Shown: positions 1 through 5,817, counted from the stretch's first letter. The stretch: 10,440 bases of DNA from Bacillota bacterium (GCA_029550985.1 JAKPGH010000083.1:1-10440), one strand, 5' to 3'. Notes: a model not told the origin generated them from the letters alone. Numbers and translations are program-made.

Positions 1-9
1 CTGAATGTC

Positions 10-73
10 CTCCCTTTGCTATTTCTTGTGCAGTTGGCAGACCGCACTTCTATTCTAGCAAAGGGAGTTTTTA
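10..73 (+). terminator. Long-loop inverted repeat followed by T5
   Basis: Arms 10-21 and 56-68 pair over 12 bases with one bulged A at 60, closing a 34-base loop that contains a weak inner GTGC/GCAC pairing (28-31 with 44-47). Five T residues (69-73) follow on the plus strand. The shape suits a terminator or attenuator for a rightward gene outside the window, but the large loop makes this uncertain. Confidence 0.35.
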
Positions 74-104
74 TTGTCTTTCTCATCGGCAAAAGCCTCT
101 TTTG

Positions 105-129
105 AACCACTCGCCTAGCGAGTGGTTTT
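105..129 (+). terminator. Perfect hairpin with short T tract, plus-strand terminator-like
   Basis: Arms 105-114 and 118-127 form a perfect 10-base-pair stem around a CTA loop. On the plus strand the stem runs into TTTT at 126-129, so it could end a rightward gene coming from the left of the window. On the minus strand no T run follows. The U tract is short, and a transposon-end or REP-like hairpin is an alternative. Confidence 0.4.
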
Positions 130-136
130 ACTAGAC

Positions 137-165
137 AAAAAAGCAGGACGCACACGGCGCCCTGC
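137..165 (-). terminator. Intrinsic terminator after the S1/divIC operon
   Basis: On the minus strand a 9-base-pair stem (arms 157-165 and 143-151, one G-U pair) with a 5-base loop is followed directly by six T residues at 142-137. It lies 30 bases past the S1 stop and should end the rqcP/yabP-to-S1 transcripts. Confidence 0.9.
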
Positions 166-195
166 CATTCAAAACATAATGAAGTTAGCCGCTAG

Positions 196-654
196 TTAGC
201 GGTACTGTCCCCGGCGAGAACTCTTGCGGATATCCACACTGCGTTTGAGGTCAGACATTTTATCCTCACTTGCCTGCTTAAACCGAGCAAGCATTTCTTC
301 AAACGAGCCGCCCTCGGGAGCTTTTTTGATACCCTGCCATCCCATATCCTTGCGGGGATAGTTTTTACGAGGTGCCTGAGATCGAGATTGGTCCTGAGGG
401 TCCGATTGAGGTTGTTGGTTTTCCATGCATTTTTTAATGGAAAGGCTTATTTTGCCGTCAGGGGAAATTTTGAGGATTTTTACCCGGACCATCTGATTTT
501 CGCTGAGGTGGTCGCTGATTTCCTTGACGTAGGAATTGGACACCTCCGAAATATGAACCATGCCAGTCTTTCCATCCGGAAGCTCCACAAAAGCCCCGAA
601 ATTGGTAATGCCGGTTACCTTACCCTCGACAATCGCACCTACTTCAAGCTGCAT
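196..654 (-). CDS. yabR: S1-domain RNA-binding protein (YabR-like)
   Basis: A 152-residue protein with one N-terminal S1 RNA-binding domain (residues 2-75: LEVGAIVEGKVTGITNFGAF, VELPDGKTGMVHISEVSNSY, ISPDGKISLSIKK). A polar Gln/Pro/Ser-rich linker follows (about 77-105), and then a short conserved-looking segment (GGSFEEMLARFKQASEDKMS) and a basic Arg/Ser tail. This build matches YabR/CvfD-type ribosome-associated regulators, somewhat longer than Bacillus YabR. A perfect AAGGAGGA lies upstream, but with an unusually long 12-base spacer before the ATG; no other start is available. It is the last gene of the cluster and is followed by a strong terminator. A short inverted repeat (189-202) spans its stop codon. 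Confidence 0.93.
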   Translation of the reverse strand: MQLEVGAIVEGKVTGITNFGAFVELPDGKTGMVHISEVSNSYVKEISDHLSENQMVRVKILKISPDGKISLSIKKCMENQQPQSDPQDQSRSQAPRKNYPRKDMGWQGIKKAPEGGSFEEMLARFKQASEDKMSDLKRSVDIRKSSRRGQYR

Positions 655-666
655 AAAACTAAAAAA

Positions 667-674
667 TCCTCCTT
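667..674 (-). promoter_or_regulatory. Ribosome binding site of the S1 gene, long spacer
   Basis: A perfect AAGGAGGA on the minus strand lies 12 bases before the ATG at 654. The spacer contains a T6 run. Most sites in this window have 6-9 bases. Confidence 0.7.
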
Positions 675-723
675 GGTATCAAAACATTCTCTCAAACTAT
701 ATTCACTGGGCGCTTTTGGCGAC

Positions 724-1014
724 CTAGCTTCCGGAAATATCGATATACACTTTTTCGTCGGGGGCAACATAATCCAGTTTTTCTCGGGCAATGCGCTCGA
801 CGTACTCCTCATCCATCCCCTGCTGGAGCTGCAGTTCCAGTTCCTTGTTGGCAATGCGCTTTTCCTCGTATTGTTGTTGCAGCTCCGCCAACTCCTGCTT
901 CCGTGAGGCAAGGGTGACCTGCAGATCAATTAAAAGCACCGCCGCATAAGCCACAAATGCAAAGATACAAATCCGAAATATTAAGTTTTTACGGCTTGTT
1001 TTTTTGCGTGCCAT
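724..1014 (-). CDS. divIC: DivIC/FtsB-type septum formation protein
   Basis: A 96-residue bitopic membrane protein of the divisome. A basic cytoplasmic tail (MARKKTSRKN) is followed by one transmembrane helix (about 11-31) and then a coiled coil with heptad-like leucines and glutamines (about 35-67, from ASRKQELAELQQQY to ELELQLQQG). The extracytoplasmic end contains the family's EEYVERIAREKLDYVAPDE segment. DivIC pairs with FtsL and links early and late division proteins. The ATG lies within the yabQ 3' end, with GAGGA 9 bases upstream, so translation is likely coupled. Position between yabQ and an S1 gene is the Bacillus order and distinguishes DivIC from the related FtsL. Confidence 0.93.
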   Translation of the reverse strand: MARKKTSRKNLIFRICIFAFVAYAAVLLIDLQVTLASRKQELAELQQQYEEKRIANKELELQLQQGMDEEYVERIAREKLDYVAPDEKVYIDISGS

Positions 1015-1555
1015 GGGCAGATTTCCTCATTTTAAAATCTTTTAGCACCAGCCTACTTCTCACTCGATTATACAATACTTTGCCCTGCACTTTCAAGCGA
1101 TATTTACATCTTTGAAAGGTTTTTTTGCAAATGTCTTCCAGATATCGAAGGGGGCGGAGAATCTGCCTGCTGACCCAATAAATGAGACGATAAACGGGCC
1201 GGAAAAACACGCGGACGACAAAGCGCAACGCCGCCTTGACCATCCGGATGATGGTCCGGCTCACCTTCATCACCAACACGCCCAAAGTCAGGGAGTAAAG
1301 CACGGCGCCCAGGCCGATTCCCACAAAGAGAAAAAGCCTCAGCTTCCCGTCCAGCGTGCTCATCAGGAAGAAGAAGGACAATATGGCGCAAATGACAAAA
1401 AAGAGGACGTCCTCGGCAAAGACAACCTTCCGCGGAGTCCTCACCGCAATGCGGGTAATGCGAAAAGCGTCATACAAAAGGCCAAACACGGCGCCCAGCA
1501 GCATGGACTGGAAAAACTGCAGGGTCTGCTGCGCCAGATGAATCCCTAATTCCAA
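989..1555 (-). CDS. yabQ: YabQ spore cortex biosynthesis membrane protein
   Basis: A 188-residue membrane protein. The N-terminal half holds hydrophobic segments at about 11-30, 48-66 and 71-96, the first containing the family's GAVFGLLYDAFR stretch. The C-terminal half is strongly basic and probably cytoplasmic. In Bacillus subtilis YabQ is made under sigma-E, sits in the outer forespore membrane and is needed for cortex formation. The start is a TTG at 1555: the only in-frame codons upstream (GGG, GGC, GGA, GTC) run into a TGA, and a GAGGGGG site lies 7 bases before it. The last 26 bases overlap the beginning of divIC, whose ribosome site is inside this gene. Confidence 0.9.
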   Translation of the reverse strand: MELGIHLAQQTLQFFQSMLLGAVFGLLYDAFRITRIAVRTPRKVVFAEDVLFFVICAILSFFFLMSTLDGKLRLFLFVGIGLGAVLYSLTLGVLVMKVSRTIIRMVKAALRFVVRVFFRPVYRLIYWVSRQILRPLRYLEDICKKTFQRCKYRLKVQGKVLYNRVRSRLVLKDFKMRKSAHGTQKNKP

Positions 1556-1557
1556 GA

Positions 1558-1569
1558 CTCCGCCCCCTC
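1558..1569 (-). promoter_or_regulatory. Ribosome binding site of yabQ (supports TTG start)
   Basis: GAGGGGG (1569-1563) begins within the yabP stop codon and is 7 bases from the TTG at 1555. A second GGAG (1561-1558) is too close to serve. It decides the start because no ATG or GTG is available in frame before it. Confidence 0.7.
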
Positions 1570-1852
1570 ACCGGAACAGTTTTGCAAAGAAGCCTCCGCC
1601 CTTCTGGGGTCGGTTCTCGGAATAGTAAAGGCCCTCGATCTCCCCTTCCATGGAAAGATCACCGGTATTGACGTCAATTTTGTTGATATGCAGGTTGACC
1701 CCCCGGATGGTCAACTCTCCCAGCTCGGTAAAGACGATGACGCTCTCCTCGTCAAAGCTGTCGATATCCATCACTCCGGTGATGGTCAGGTTTCTGCGGC
1801 TTTCCATAATGACGTTGTGGGGCGCCTTGAATATCTTTTTCTCTTCTGCCAT
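1568..1852 (-). CDS. yabP: YabP family sporulation protein
   Basis: A 94-residue protein of the YabP/YqfC family, almost all beta-strand (HNVIMESRRNLTITGVMDID, then SFDEESVIVFTELGELTIRG and LHINKIDVNTGDLSMEGEI). In Bacillus subtilis yabP is expressed in the mother cell under sigma-E and sits beside yabQ; its biochemical role is not established. The open frame reaches a TTG at 1876, but the ATG at 1852 has GGGAGG 8 bases upstream and is the better start. The C-terminus (GGGFFAKLFR) is basic and aromatic and could touch membrane or a partner. The stop is 12 bases before yabQ, and its TGA forms part of the yabQ ribosome site, so the two genes are probably coexpressed. Confidence 0.92.
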   Translation of the reverse strand: MAEEKKIFKAPHNVIMESRRNLTITGVMDIDSFDEESVIVFTELGELTIRGVNLHINKIDVNTGDLSMEGEIEGLYYSENRPQKGGGFFAKLFR

Positions 1853-1918
1853 CTTTCCTGCCTCCCATAAACACAATACTTCTTTATTATGTATATGCGG
1901 GACAAGGATGGTTTAGAA

Positions 1919-1951
1919 ACGGGCAACCCCGGCTTTGCCAGGATTGCCCGT
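1919..1951 (-). terminator. Long hairpin between rqcP and yabP
   Basis: Arms 1937-1951 and 1919-1933 pair over 15 bases (two G-U pairs) with an AAA loop on the minus strand. Only TTTCT follows, so the U tract is weak. It may be a partial terminator or a transcript-stabilising stem. It would reduce readthrough from rqcP into the sporulation genes yabP and yabQ. I found no confident sigma-E or sigma-A promoter between it and yabP, though CATATACA at about 1890 loosely resembles a sigma-E -10 element. Confidence 0.55.
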
Positions 1952-1961
1952 CGTTGAGAGA

Positions 1962-2207
1962 TTAATTTTCTATCACCTCATAAAGCCCGGGAGCTCCCTC
2001 TTTGGCCACATGCTCCCGCACTTCCAACACCTTGACCTTTAAAGGCTTCTGGCCCAGGATAATTTCGATGACGTCCCCTTCCTTGACGGGGTAGGAGGCC
2101 CGGGCCACCTTGCCGTTGACCATAATCCGCCCGGCGTCGCAGGCTTCGTTGGCCACGGTGCGCCGCTTAATCAGGCGGGAAACTTTTAAGAATTTGTCCA
2201 GTCTCAT
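1962..2207 (-). CDS. rqcP: RqcP (YabO), S4-domain ribosome-associated quality control factor
   Basis: An 81-residue RNA-binding protein consisting almost entirely of an S4 domain (MRLDKFLKVSRLIKRRTVAN, then EACDAGRIMVNGKVARASYPV and a KEGDVIEI strand). Its Bacillus relative RqcP/YabO binds the stalled 50S subunit with peptidyl-tRNA and helps RqcH add alanine tails to the nascent chain. The similar Hsp15 (HslR) of proteobacteria is longer and recycles 50S subunits. The ATG has a GAGGGGG site 7 bases upstream. The gene lies after the HU terminator and so needs its own promoter. A long hairpin follows its stop before yabP, which may separate its expression from the sporulation genes. Confidence 0.93.
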   Translation of the reverse strand: MRLDKFLKVSRLIKRRTVANEACDAGRIMVNGKVARASYPVKEGDVIEIILGQKPLKVKVLEVREHVAKEGAPGLYEVIEN

Positions 2208-2263
2208 GTGCTTTCCCCCTCCAACTGACCCATGCTGCTTCTGTCGTCATCCGCAAGCTATGG

Positions 2264-2292
2264 ATTTTAAAAAAACAAGGAGCCGCACACAA
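2264..2292 (-). promoter_or_regulatory. Possible sigma-A promoter for rqcP inside the HU terminator
   Basis: TTGTGT (2292-2287) and TAAAAT (2269-2264) are separated by 17 bases on the minus strand. The gene downstream, rqcP, lies after a terminator and needs a promoter, and this is the best candidate in the 123-base gap. The -35 is only moderate and the -10 overlaps the terminator T run, so chance similarity is possible. Confidence 0.35.
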
Positions 2293-2301
2293 TACGGCTC
2301 C
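2269..2301 (-). terminator. Intrinsic terminator after HU
   Basis: On the minus strand a 7-base-pair GC-rich stem (2301-2295 with 2285-2279) and a 9-base loop are followed by TTG and a T7 run (2275-2269). It starts about 30 bases after the HU stop and should close the flippase-mazG-hup transcript. Confidence 0.87.
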
Positions 2302-2330
2302 CAGAGTTTTCACCCTTACAAACAGAGGCA

Positions 2331-2606
2331 TTACTTCGCGACAGCTTCCTTGAGGGCTTTGCCGGCCTTGAATGCAGGCAGCTTACTGGCAGGAATAGGC
2401 ATGGGCTCCTTGGTGCGGGGATTGATGCCCTTTCTAGCAGCTCTGTCCTTAACCTCAAATGTACCGAATCCAACCAGAGAAACTTTCTCTCCGTTTACCA
2501 GAGCTTCGGTAATAGCTTCGATGACAGCGGTAACTGCTTTTTCGCTATCCTTCTTGGTAAGATTGGATTTTTCGGCTACAGCGCTGATCAATTCTGCCTT
2601 TGTCAT
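2331..2606 (-). CDS. hup: HU family DNA-binding protein
   Basis: A 91-residue histone-like nucleoid protein that binds and bends DNA as a dimer. It has the complete HU fold: MTKAELISAVAEKSNLTKKD at the start, the VSLVGFGTFEVKDRAARKG strand region, NPRTKEPMPIPASK in the DNA-binding arm with the intercalating proline, and the closing helix FKAGKALKEAV. The ATG at 2606 has a strong GGAGG 8 bases upstream; an open TTG at 2621 is not needed. It follows mazG by 17 bases and is followed by a clear intrinsic terminator, so it ends the flippase-mazG-hup unit. In Bacillus subtilis yabO directly follows yabN, so HU is an insertion relative to that order. I see no separate strong promoter in the mazG 3' end. 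Confidence 0.96.
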   Translation of the reverse strand: MTKAELISAVAEKSNLTKKDSEKAVTAVIEAITEALVNGEKVSLVGFGTFEVKDRAARKGINPRTKEPMPIPASKLPAFKAGKALKEAVAK

Positions 2607-2614
2607 TTTTAATA

Positions 2615-2619
2615 CCTCC
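2615..2619 (-). promoter_or_regulatory. Ribosome binding site of HU
   Basis: GGAGG on the minus strand, 8 bases before the ATG at 2606 and just after the mazG stop. It fixes the HU start at 2606 rather than the TTG at 2621. Confidence 0.85.
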
Positions 2620-2623
2620 AAAG

Positions 2624-3379
2624 TTATTTGTTCAGTTTTTTGGCCTCTTTCCAGAGGCTATCCAGAACTTGGATCTGTGCTTTTTCAATCTCGATTCCCT
2701 TTGCAGTAGCCAGTTTCTCCACCTGTTCAAAACGCCGGATGAACTTGTCGCAGGATTTGGTGAGCGCCTGTTCCGGATCGATTTGCATCAGGCGAGACAC
2801 ATTGACAGCAGAAAAAAGCAGATCTCCCAGTTCTTCTTCCACAGCTTGCCTGTCTCCCTGCTCCATGGCCTCGGTCAGCTCGTCCACCTCGCTGCGAAGA
2901 TCCCCCAATGCCATGGCGGTATCGGGGTAATCAAAACCACATTTAGCAGCTCGGTTTTGCACCTTGGCGGAACGCATCAAGGCAGGCAGAGGACGGGGCA
3001 CGCTTTTGAGCGAATCCGTCACAGTATCCCTGTGTTTTTCCGCTCGCTTAATGGTATCCCAGTTTCTGAGCACCTCCTGAGAAGTACCTGCCTTTTTGTT
3101 GGCAAAGATATGAGGATGGCGAAGGATTAATTTCTTGCAGATACCGTCACAAACGTCGTCGAAATCGAAGCTGCCGACTTCCTTTTCCATCTGAGTGTGG
3201 AAGACAACCTGTAGCAACACATCTCCCAATTCTTCCTTAAGCAGCTCCGTGTCCTCGTTGTCGATAGCCTCCACAACCTCGTAGGTTTCCTCGATGAAGT
3301 TATTCCGAATGGTGTGGTGGGTCTGCTCTTTGTCCCAAGGGCAGCCGTTCTCAGAGCGGAGCAGCTCCATGATGGACAC
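2624..3379 (-). CDS. mazG: MazG nucleoside triphosphate pyrophosphohydrolase (5' end uncertain)
   Basis: MazG hydrolyses nucleoside triphosphates to monophosphates and pyrophosphate, removing aberrant dNTPs. Both tandem MazG domains are visible: the first with GCPWDKEQTHH, FIEETYEVVEA and EELGD, the second with SEVDELTEAMEQ and EEELGD. The RHPHIFA and NWDTIKRAEK segments between them are typical. The start given is a GTG with a poor ribosome site. In-frame codons upstream (QQKERYTIEDL) clearly look like MazG, but they run into a TGA at 3427-3425 without a usual start codon. A GTG at 3428 in another frame would join perfectly if the T5 run at 3413-3417 were one base shorter. So the true N-terminus is either frameshifted or uses a rare start. 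HU follows after 17 bases. Confidence 0.9.
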   Translation of the reverse strand: MSIMELLRSENGCPWDKEQTHHTIRNNFIEETYEVVEAIDNEDTELLKEELGDVLLQVVFHTQMEKEVGSFDFDDVCDGICKKLILRHPHIFANKKAGTSQEVLRNWDTIKRAEKHRDTVTDSLKSVPRPLPALMRSAKVQNRAAKCGFDYPDTAMALGDLRSEVDELTEAMEQGDRQAVEEELGDLLFSAVNVSRLMQIDPEQALTKSCDKFIRRFEQVEKLATAKGIEIEKAQIQVLDSLWKEAKKLNK

Positions 3380-3461
3380 GAGGTCTTCTATGGTGTAACG
3401 TTCCTTCTGCTGAAAAATTATCGCTCACATCCTTTTCAGACCAGCTGAAATCTAGTCCATA

Positions 3462-5195
3462 TTACCGTAAAAGCGCGAGGTTTTCAAGTATTTTTCCAAC
3501 TTTTTTCCTATTTGGCAAGAAGAAAAACTCATTTTTAGTGATTATATTGAAAAACAGTCCGAAAACCGCGTAAAATAGCGCTCCAATGACCACTGCCGAC
3601 AAGGTTGCCAGCCTGGAATCCCACGCCCTTTCCAGTAGCTTATAGGAAGTATTTGCGGCTATCCCACATAATATTCCACTAATCATCGGTTTTATCAGCG
3701 CTTGCGGCAGCCGAATGGAAGCGCCGGTCACCTTTCCCAAAGCGACGGTTCCCCCGGCCAGCACCACCATATAGCACAGCAGGGTTCCCACCGGCGCCGC
3801 GTAGATGTTGAGGGAAGGAATCGCCACCAGCACCCAGTTGCAGCACACTTTCACCGCTCCTCCCGCCACCATCAGCTTCAGCGGCAGGTCCGGCCGCCCC
3901 AAAGCCTGAAAGAGGCTGGACATGGGGGTGGTAATCCCCACAAAGATGCCGGCAAGGCCCATGCTTCGCAGCAAGGGAGCGGCCAAAGCCGCCTCCTCCG
4001 GGCGGGCAAAGTAAATTAGGCGCAGAATCGGCTCGGACAGGGCAAACAGCCCCATCCCCGCCGGAATGGCCGCCAGAGACGCCAGCTTGAGGACCATGCC
4101 GCACTGTTCCGCCACCCGTTTCCGTTCCCCCAAAGCCCACCGGCTGGTGATGATGGGCAGAGCGCTCACGCCCAGGGTAGCGGTGATGGCGGGAATTAAG
4201 TTGAAAAGAGGAGTCACATAGGCGAAGAGCCCGTAGAGAAAGGAGGGAACGCTCTCCATGGGTAGCTGGTCGGCGGCGCCGGCAAACATTCGCAGCACCG
4301 TTACCTCATCCCGGTGCAGGGCAACGCCGATGCGGTTCATAATGGTGGCAAGGTCGATGAGGTTGGTCAGATAGGAAAAGGCGGAGGCCAGGCAAATGGG
4401 CAGAGCAATCTGCCGCAAGCCCCGGACGATGTCCCGGTTGCTTTCGGCGGCGGGAAACCGCGCCACATCCTGCCGGGAAATGCCGTCCCCCAGCAGGGCG
4501 CTGCGCAAAAACAGCAGAAGGGCGCCCGCCGCGGTGCTCACCGTCACCCCTAAAATGGCTCCGGCCGCCGCCCAGGGCAGCACCAACTGCTCCGCCTGTG
4601 AAAGGCTTGCGGCGGCCCGCCCAAACACCGTGCCTTGGGCCGCGTATTCCCCCAACCCCTTCTGCAAGGTCAGCCAGGCGAAGGCCACCCCGCAGCACAG
4701 CTTGACCAGCGACTCCACCACTTGGGAAAGGGCGGTGGGAGTCATATTGCCCAATCCCTGATAGTATCCCCGGTAGGAGGCCATGATGCAGCAAAACAGG
4801 ATGGATGGCGCCATCACCGCGACGGCGGGAGCCGCCCCCTGATTTCCAATGATGCGTGCAAAAAATCCGGACAACAAGTAGAGGAGAAGCGCCCCCGCCA
4901 CCCCAATGAGGAGGAACAGGCGGCGGCTGACCCCTCGAATCCGCCGGACATCGGCAAAGCGGCGGCGGGCCATTCGCTCCGAAACCATTTTAGAAACCGC
5001 CACCGGAAGCCCCGAAACAGACAGGGCATAGATGGGGTTGAAAATGCTGTAGGCGGTATTGAAATAGCTGAGTCCCGAAGCGCCCAAAAGATTTCCCAGA
5101 GGAATGCGGTACAACATTCCAATGACCTTCACCACCATGGTGGCGGCGGTAAGCGTCACGGCTCCCTGCAAAAAGCTCTGTCGATTCGTCCTCAT
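3462..5195 (-). CDS. SpoVB/MurJ-type MOP-superfamily flippase (YabM-like)
   Basis: A 577-residue polytopic membrane protein of the MOP exporter superfamily (polysaccharide biosynthesis/SpoVB/MurJ). Hydrophobic segments recur along its whole length, consistent with about 14 helices. The N-terminus (FLQGAVTLTAATMVVKVIGM, then LYRIPLG) is typical of SpoVB-like proteins. Relatives move lipid-linked peptidoglycan precursors or other glycolipids across the cytoplasmic membrane. The open frame extends to a TTG at 5225, but the ATG at 5195 has a GGAG at ideal distance, so I chose that. It precedes mazG, as yabM precedes yabN in Bacillus subtilis, which supports orthology with yabM, although SpoVB itself is a close paralogue. 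A vegetative versus sporulation role cannot be told from sequence. Confidence 0.92.
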   Translation of the reverse strand: MRTNRQSFLQGAVTLTAATMVVKVIGMLYRIPLGNLLGASGLSYFNTAYSIFNPIYALSVSGLPVAVSKMVSERMARRRFADVRRIRGVSRRLFLLIGVAGALLLYLLSGFFARIIGNQGAAPAVAVMAPSILFCCIMASYRGYYQGLGNMTPTALSQVVESLVKLCCGVAFAWLTLQKGLGEYAAQGTVFGRAAASLSQAEQLVLPWAAAGAILGVTVSTAAGALLLFLRSALLGDGISRQDVARFPAAESNRDIVRGLRQIALPICLASAFSYLTNLIDLATIMNRIGVALHRDEVTVLRMFAGAADQLPMESVPSFLYGLFAYVTPLFNLIPAITATLGVSALPIITSRWALGERKRVAEQCGMVLKLASLAAIPAGMGLFALSEPILRLIYFARPEEAALAAPLLRSMGLAGIFVGITTPMSSLFQALGRPDLPLKLMVAGGAVKVCCNWVLVAIPSLNIYAAPVGTLLCYMVVLAGGTVALGKVTGASIRLPQALIKPMISGILCGIAANTSYKLLERAWDSRLATLSAVVIGALFYAVFGLFFNIITKNEFFFLPNRKKVGKILENLALLR

Positions 5196-5202
5196 ACCAT
5201 TA

Positions 5203-5206
5203 CTCC
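5203..5206 (-). promoter_or_regulatory. Ribosome binding site deciding the flippase start
   Basis: GGAG on the minus strand, 7 bases before the ATG at 5195. The TTG at 5225 has only a weaker AGGA close upstream. Confidence 0.65.
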
Positions 5207-5251
5207 AGATTCGATGAGATGACAAGAAATCCTATACTATCTCTATACAAA

Positions 5252-5266
5252 ATAAGCGGCGCTTAT
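5252..5266. promoter_or_regulatory. Perfect palindrome overlapping the flippase promoter
   Basis: A perfect inverted repeat with 7-base arms (ATAAGCG and CGCTTAT) around a single central base. It covers most of the predicted -10 element of the flippase gene, the position expected of a repressor operator. It is short and not followed by a T run, so it is unlikely to be a terminator. Confidence 0.4.
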
Positions 5267-5290
5267 ACGCATTTTTGGGGTGCTCTACAA
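5262..5290 (-). promoter_or_regulatory. Candidate sigma-A promoter of the flippase-mazG-hup unit
   Basis: TTGTAG (5290-5285), a 17-base spacer and TATAAG (5267-5262) on the minus strand, just after the zinc-ribbon gene's terminator. The -10 is good, the -35 weak. Two GTATAG copies at about 5248-5232 could offer an alternative -10. Confidence 0.4.
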
Positions 5291-5295
5291 ACGAC

Positions 5296-5331
5296 AAAAC
5301 ATGGGACCAAGCATAGCCGGCCTGGTCCCAT
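5296..5331 (-). terminator. Intrinsic terminator after the zinc-ribbon gene
   Basis: On the minus strand a 12-base-pair stem (5331-5320 with 5312-5301, one G-U pair) with a 7-base loop is followed by G and TTTT (5299-5296). It lies 12 bases past the stop. The U tract is short but the stem is strong. Confidence 0.8.
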
Positions 5332-5343
5332 AGGTATATTCTT

Positions 5344-5817
5344 TTATTCCTGTTCCTGCTGGGCGGATTCTTCCTGAGGAGCGGCTTCTTCCGGCTGGGA
5401 AGAAACAACTTCCGCCTCCACCACTTCCTCCGCCTTCGGCTCTTCTTTTTGCAGCTTGCTGCCGCACCGAGAGCAGAACAGGAAGTTCTTGTCGTTTTCC
5501 TTGCCGCAGTTTTCGCACTTGATGACCTTTTTGTAGGCCCGCAGGCGCTGCTCCAATTCCTGAAGCTTGTTGCAGAGGGAATCAATTTCGCTAATGGCAA
5601 GCTCGATTACCTCGTCGTAGTTTTCGCTGCTCTTGCGGGACTCGTAGACAATGGCTCCCAATTTGGCATAAGTCTTTTCGATATCCCACTGGGTTTGCTT
5701 GATTTCGTACTTCAGTTTCCCCATGTCCACCACTTCGCCGGTTTTGCGGGTGGCGGTGTCGGCCACAATTTTCGCCTTATCCATGAACTCGTCAAACAAT
5801 TCTTCAAACAGGCTCAT
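5344..5817 (-). CDS. Coiled-coil zinc-ribbon protein with acidic tail
   Basis: A small cytosolic protein of 157 residues with no signal peptide or membrane segment. Residues 1-100 are helical and charged, and probably form a coiled coil (for example KLQELEQRLRAYKKV). A zinc ribbon follows with C101, C104, C115 and C118 (CENC, ten residues, CSRC). The last 35 residues are Glu/Gln/Ala/Val-rich and likely disordered. Two ATG codons compete: the one at 5823 directly abuts the GAGGG ribosome site, whereas 5817 sits 6 bases after it, so I chose 5817. The gene has its own predicted promoter and terminator and so appears monocistronic. The family is not one I can name; a scaffold or regulatory role is only a guess. 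Confidence 0.88.
   Translation of the reverse strand: MSLFEELFDEFMDKAKIVADTATRKTGEVVDMGKLKYEIKQTQWDIEKTYAKLGAIVYESRKSSENYDEVIELAISEIDSLCNKLQELEQRLRAYKKVIKCENCGKENDKNFLFCSRCGSKLQKEEPKAEEVVEAEVVSSQPEEAAPQEESAQQEQE

Larger units (their letters stand above)
1..195. other. Non-coding tail between convergent units
   Basis: No convincing gene is present. The stretch holds the minus-strand terminator of the S1 gene and two plus-strand hairpin structures. The simplest reading is a convergent intergenic region with a rightward gene ending just left of position 1. Confidence 0.6.

Noticed and set aside
388..906. Plus-strand open frame of 172 codons across the S1 and divIC genes
   Set aside because: It spans two genuine minus-strand genes and their gap. 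The leucine-rich end is the antisense of the DivIC coiled coil, not a membrane protein.
1870..1911. Sigma-E or sigma-G promoter before yabP (CATATACA, CATAATA)
   Set aside because: The -10-like strings are partial and no matching -35 lies at the right distance, so it is mentioned only as a possibility.
3679..4140. Gly-rich second minus-strand frame inside the flippase gene (and a similar one at 4306-4794)
   Set aside because: Low-complexity out-of-frame translations of a GC-rich membrane protein gene; no start context.
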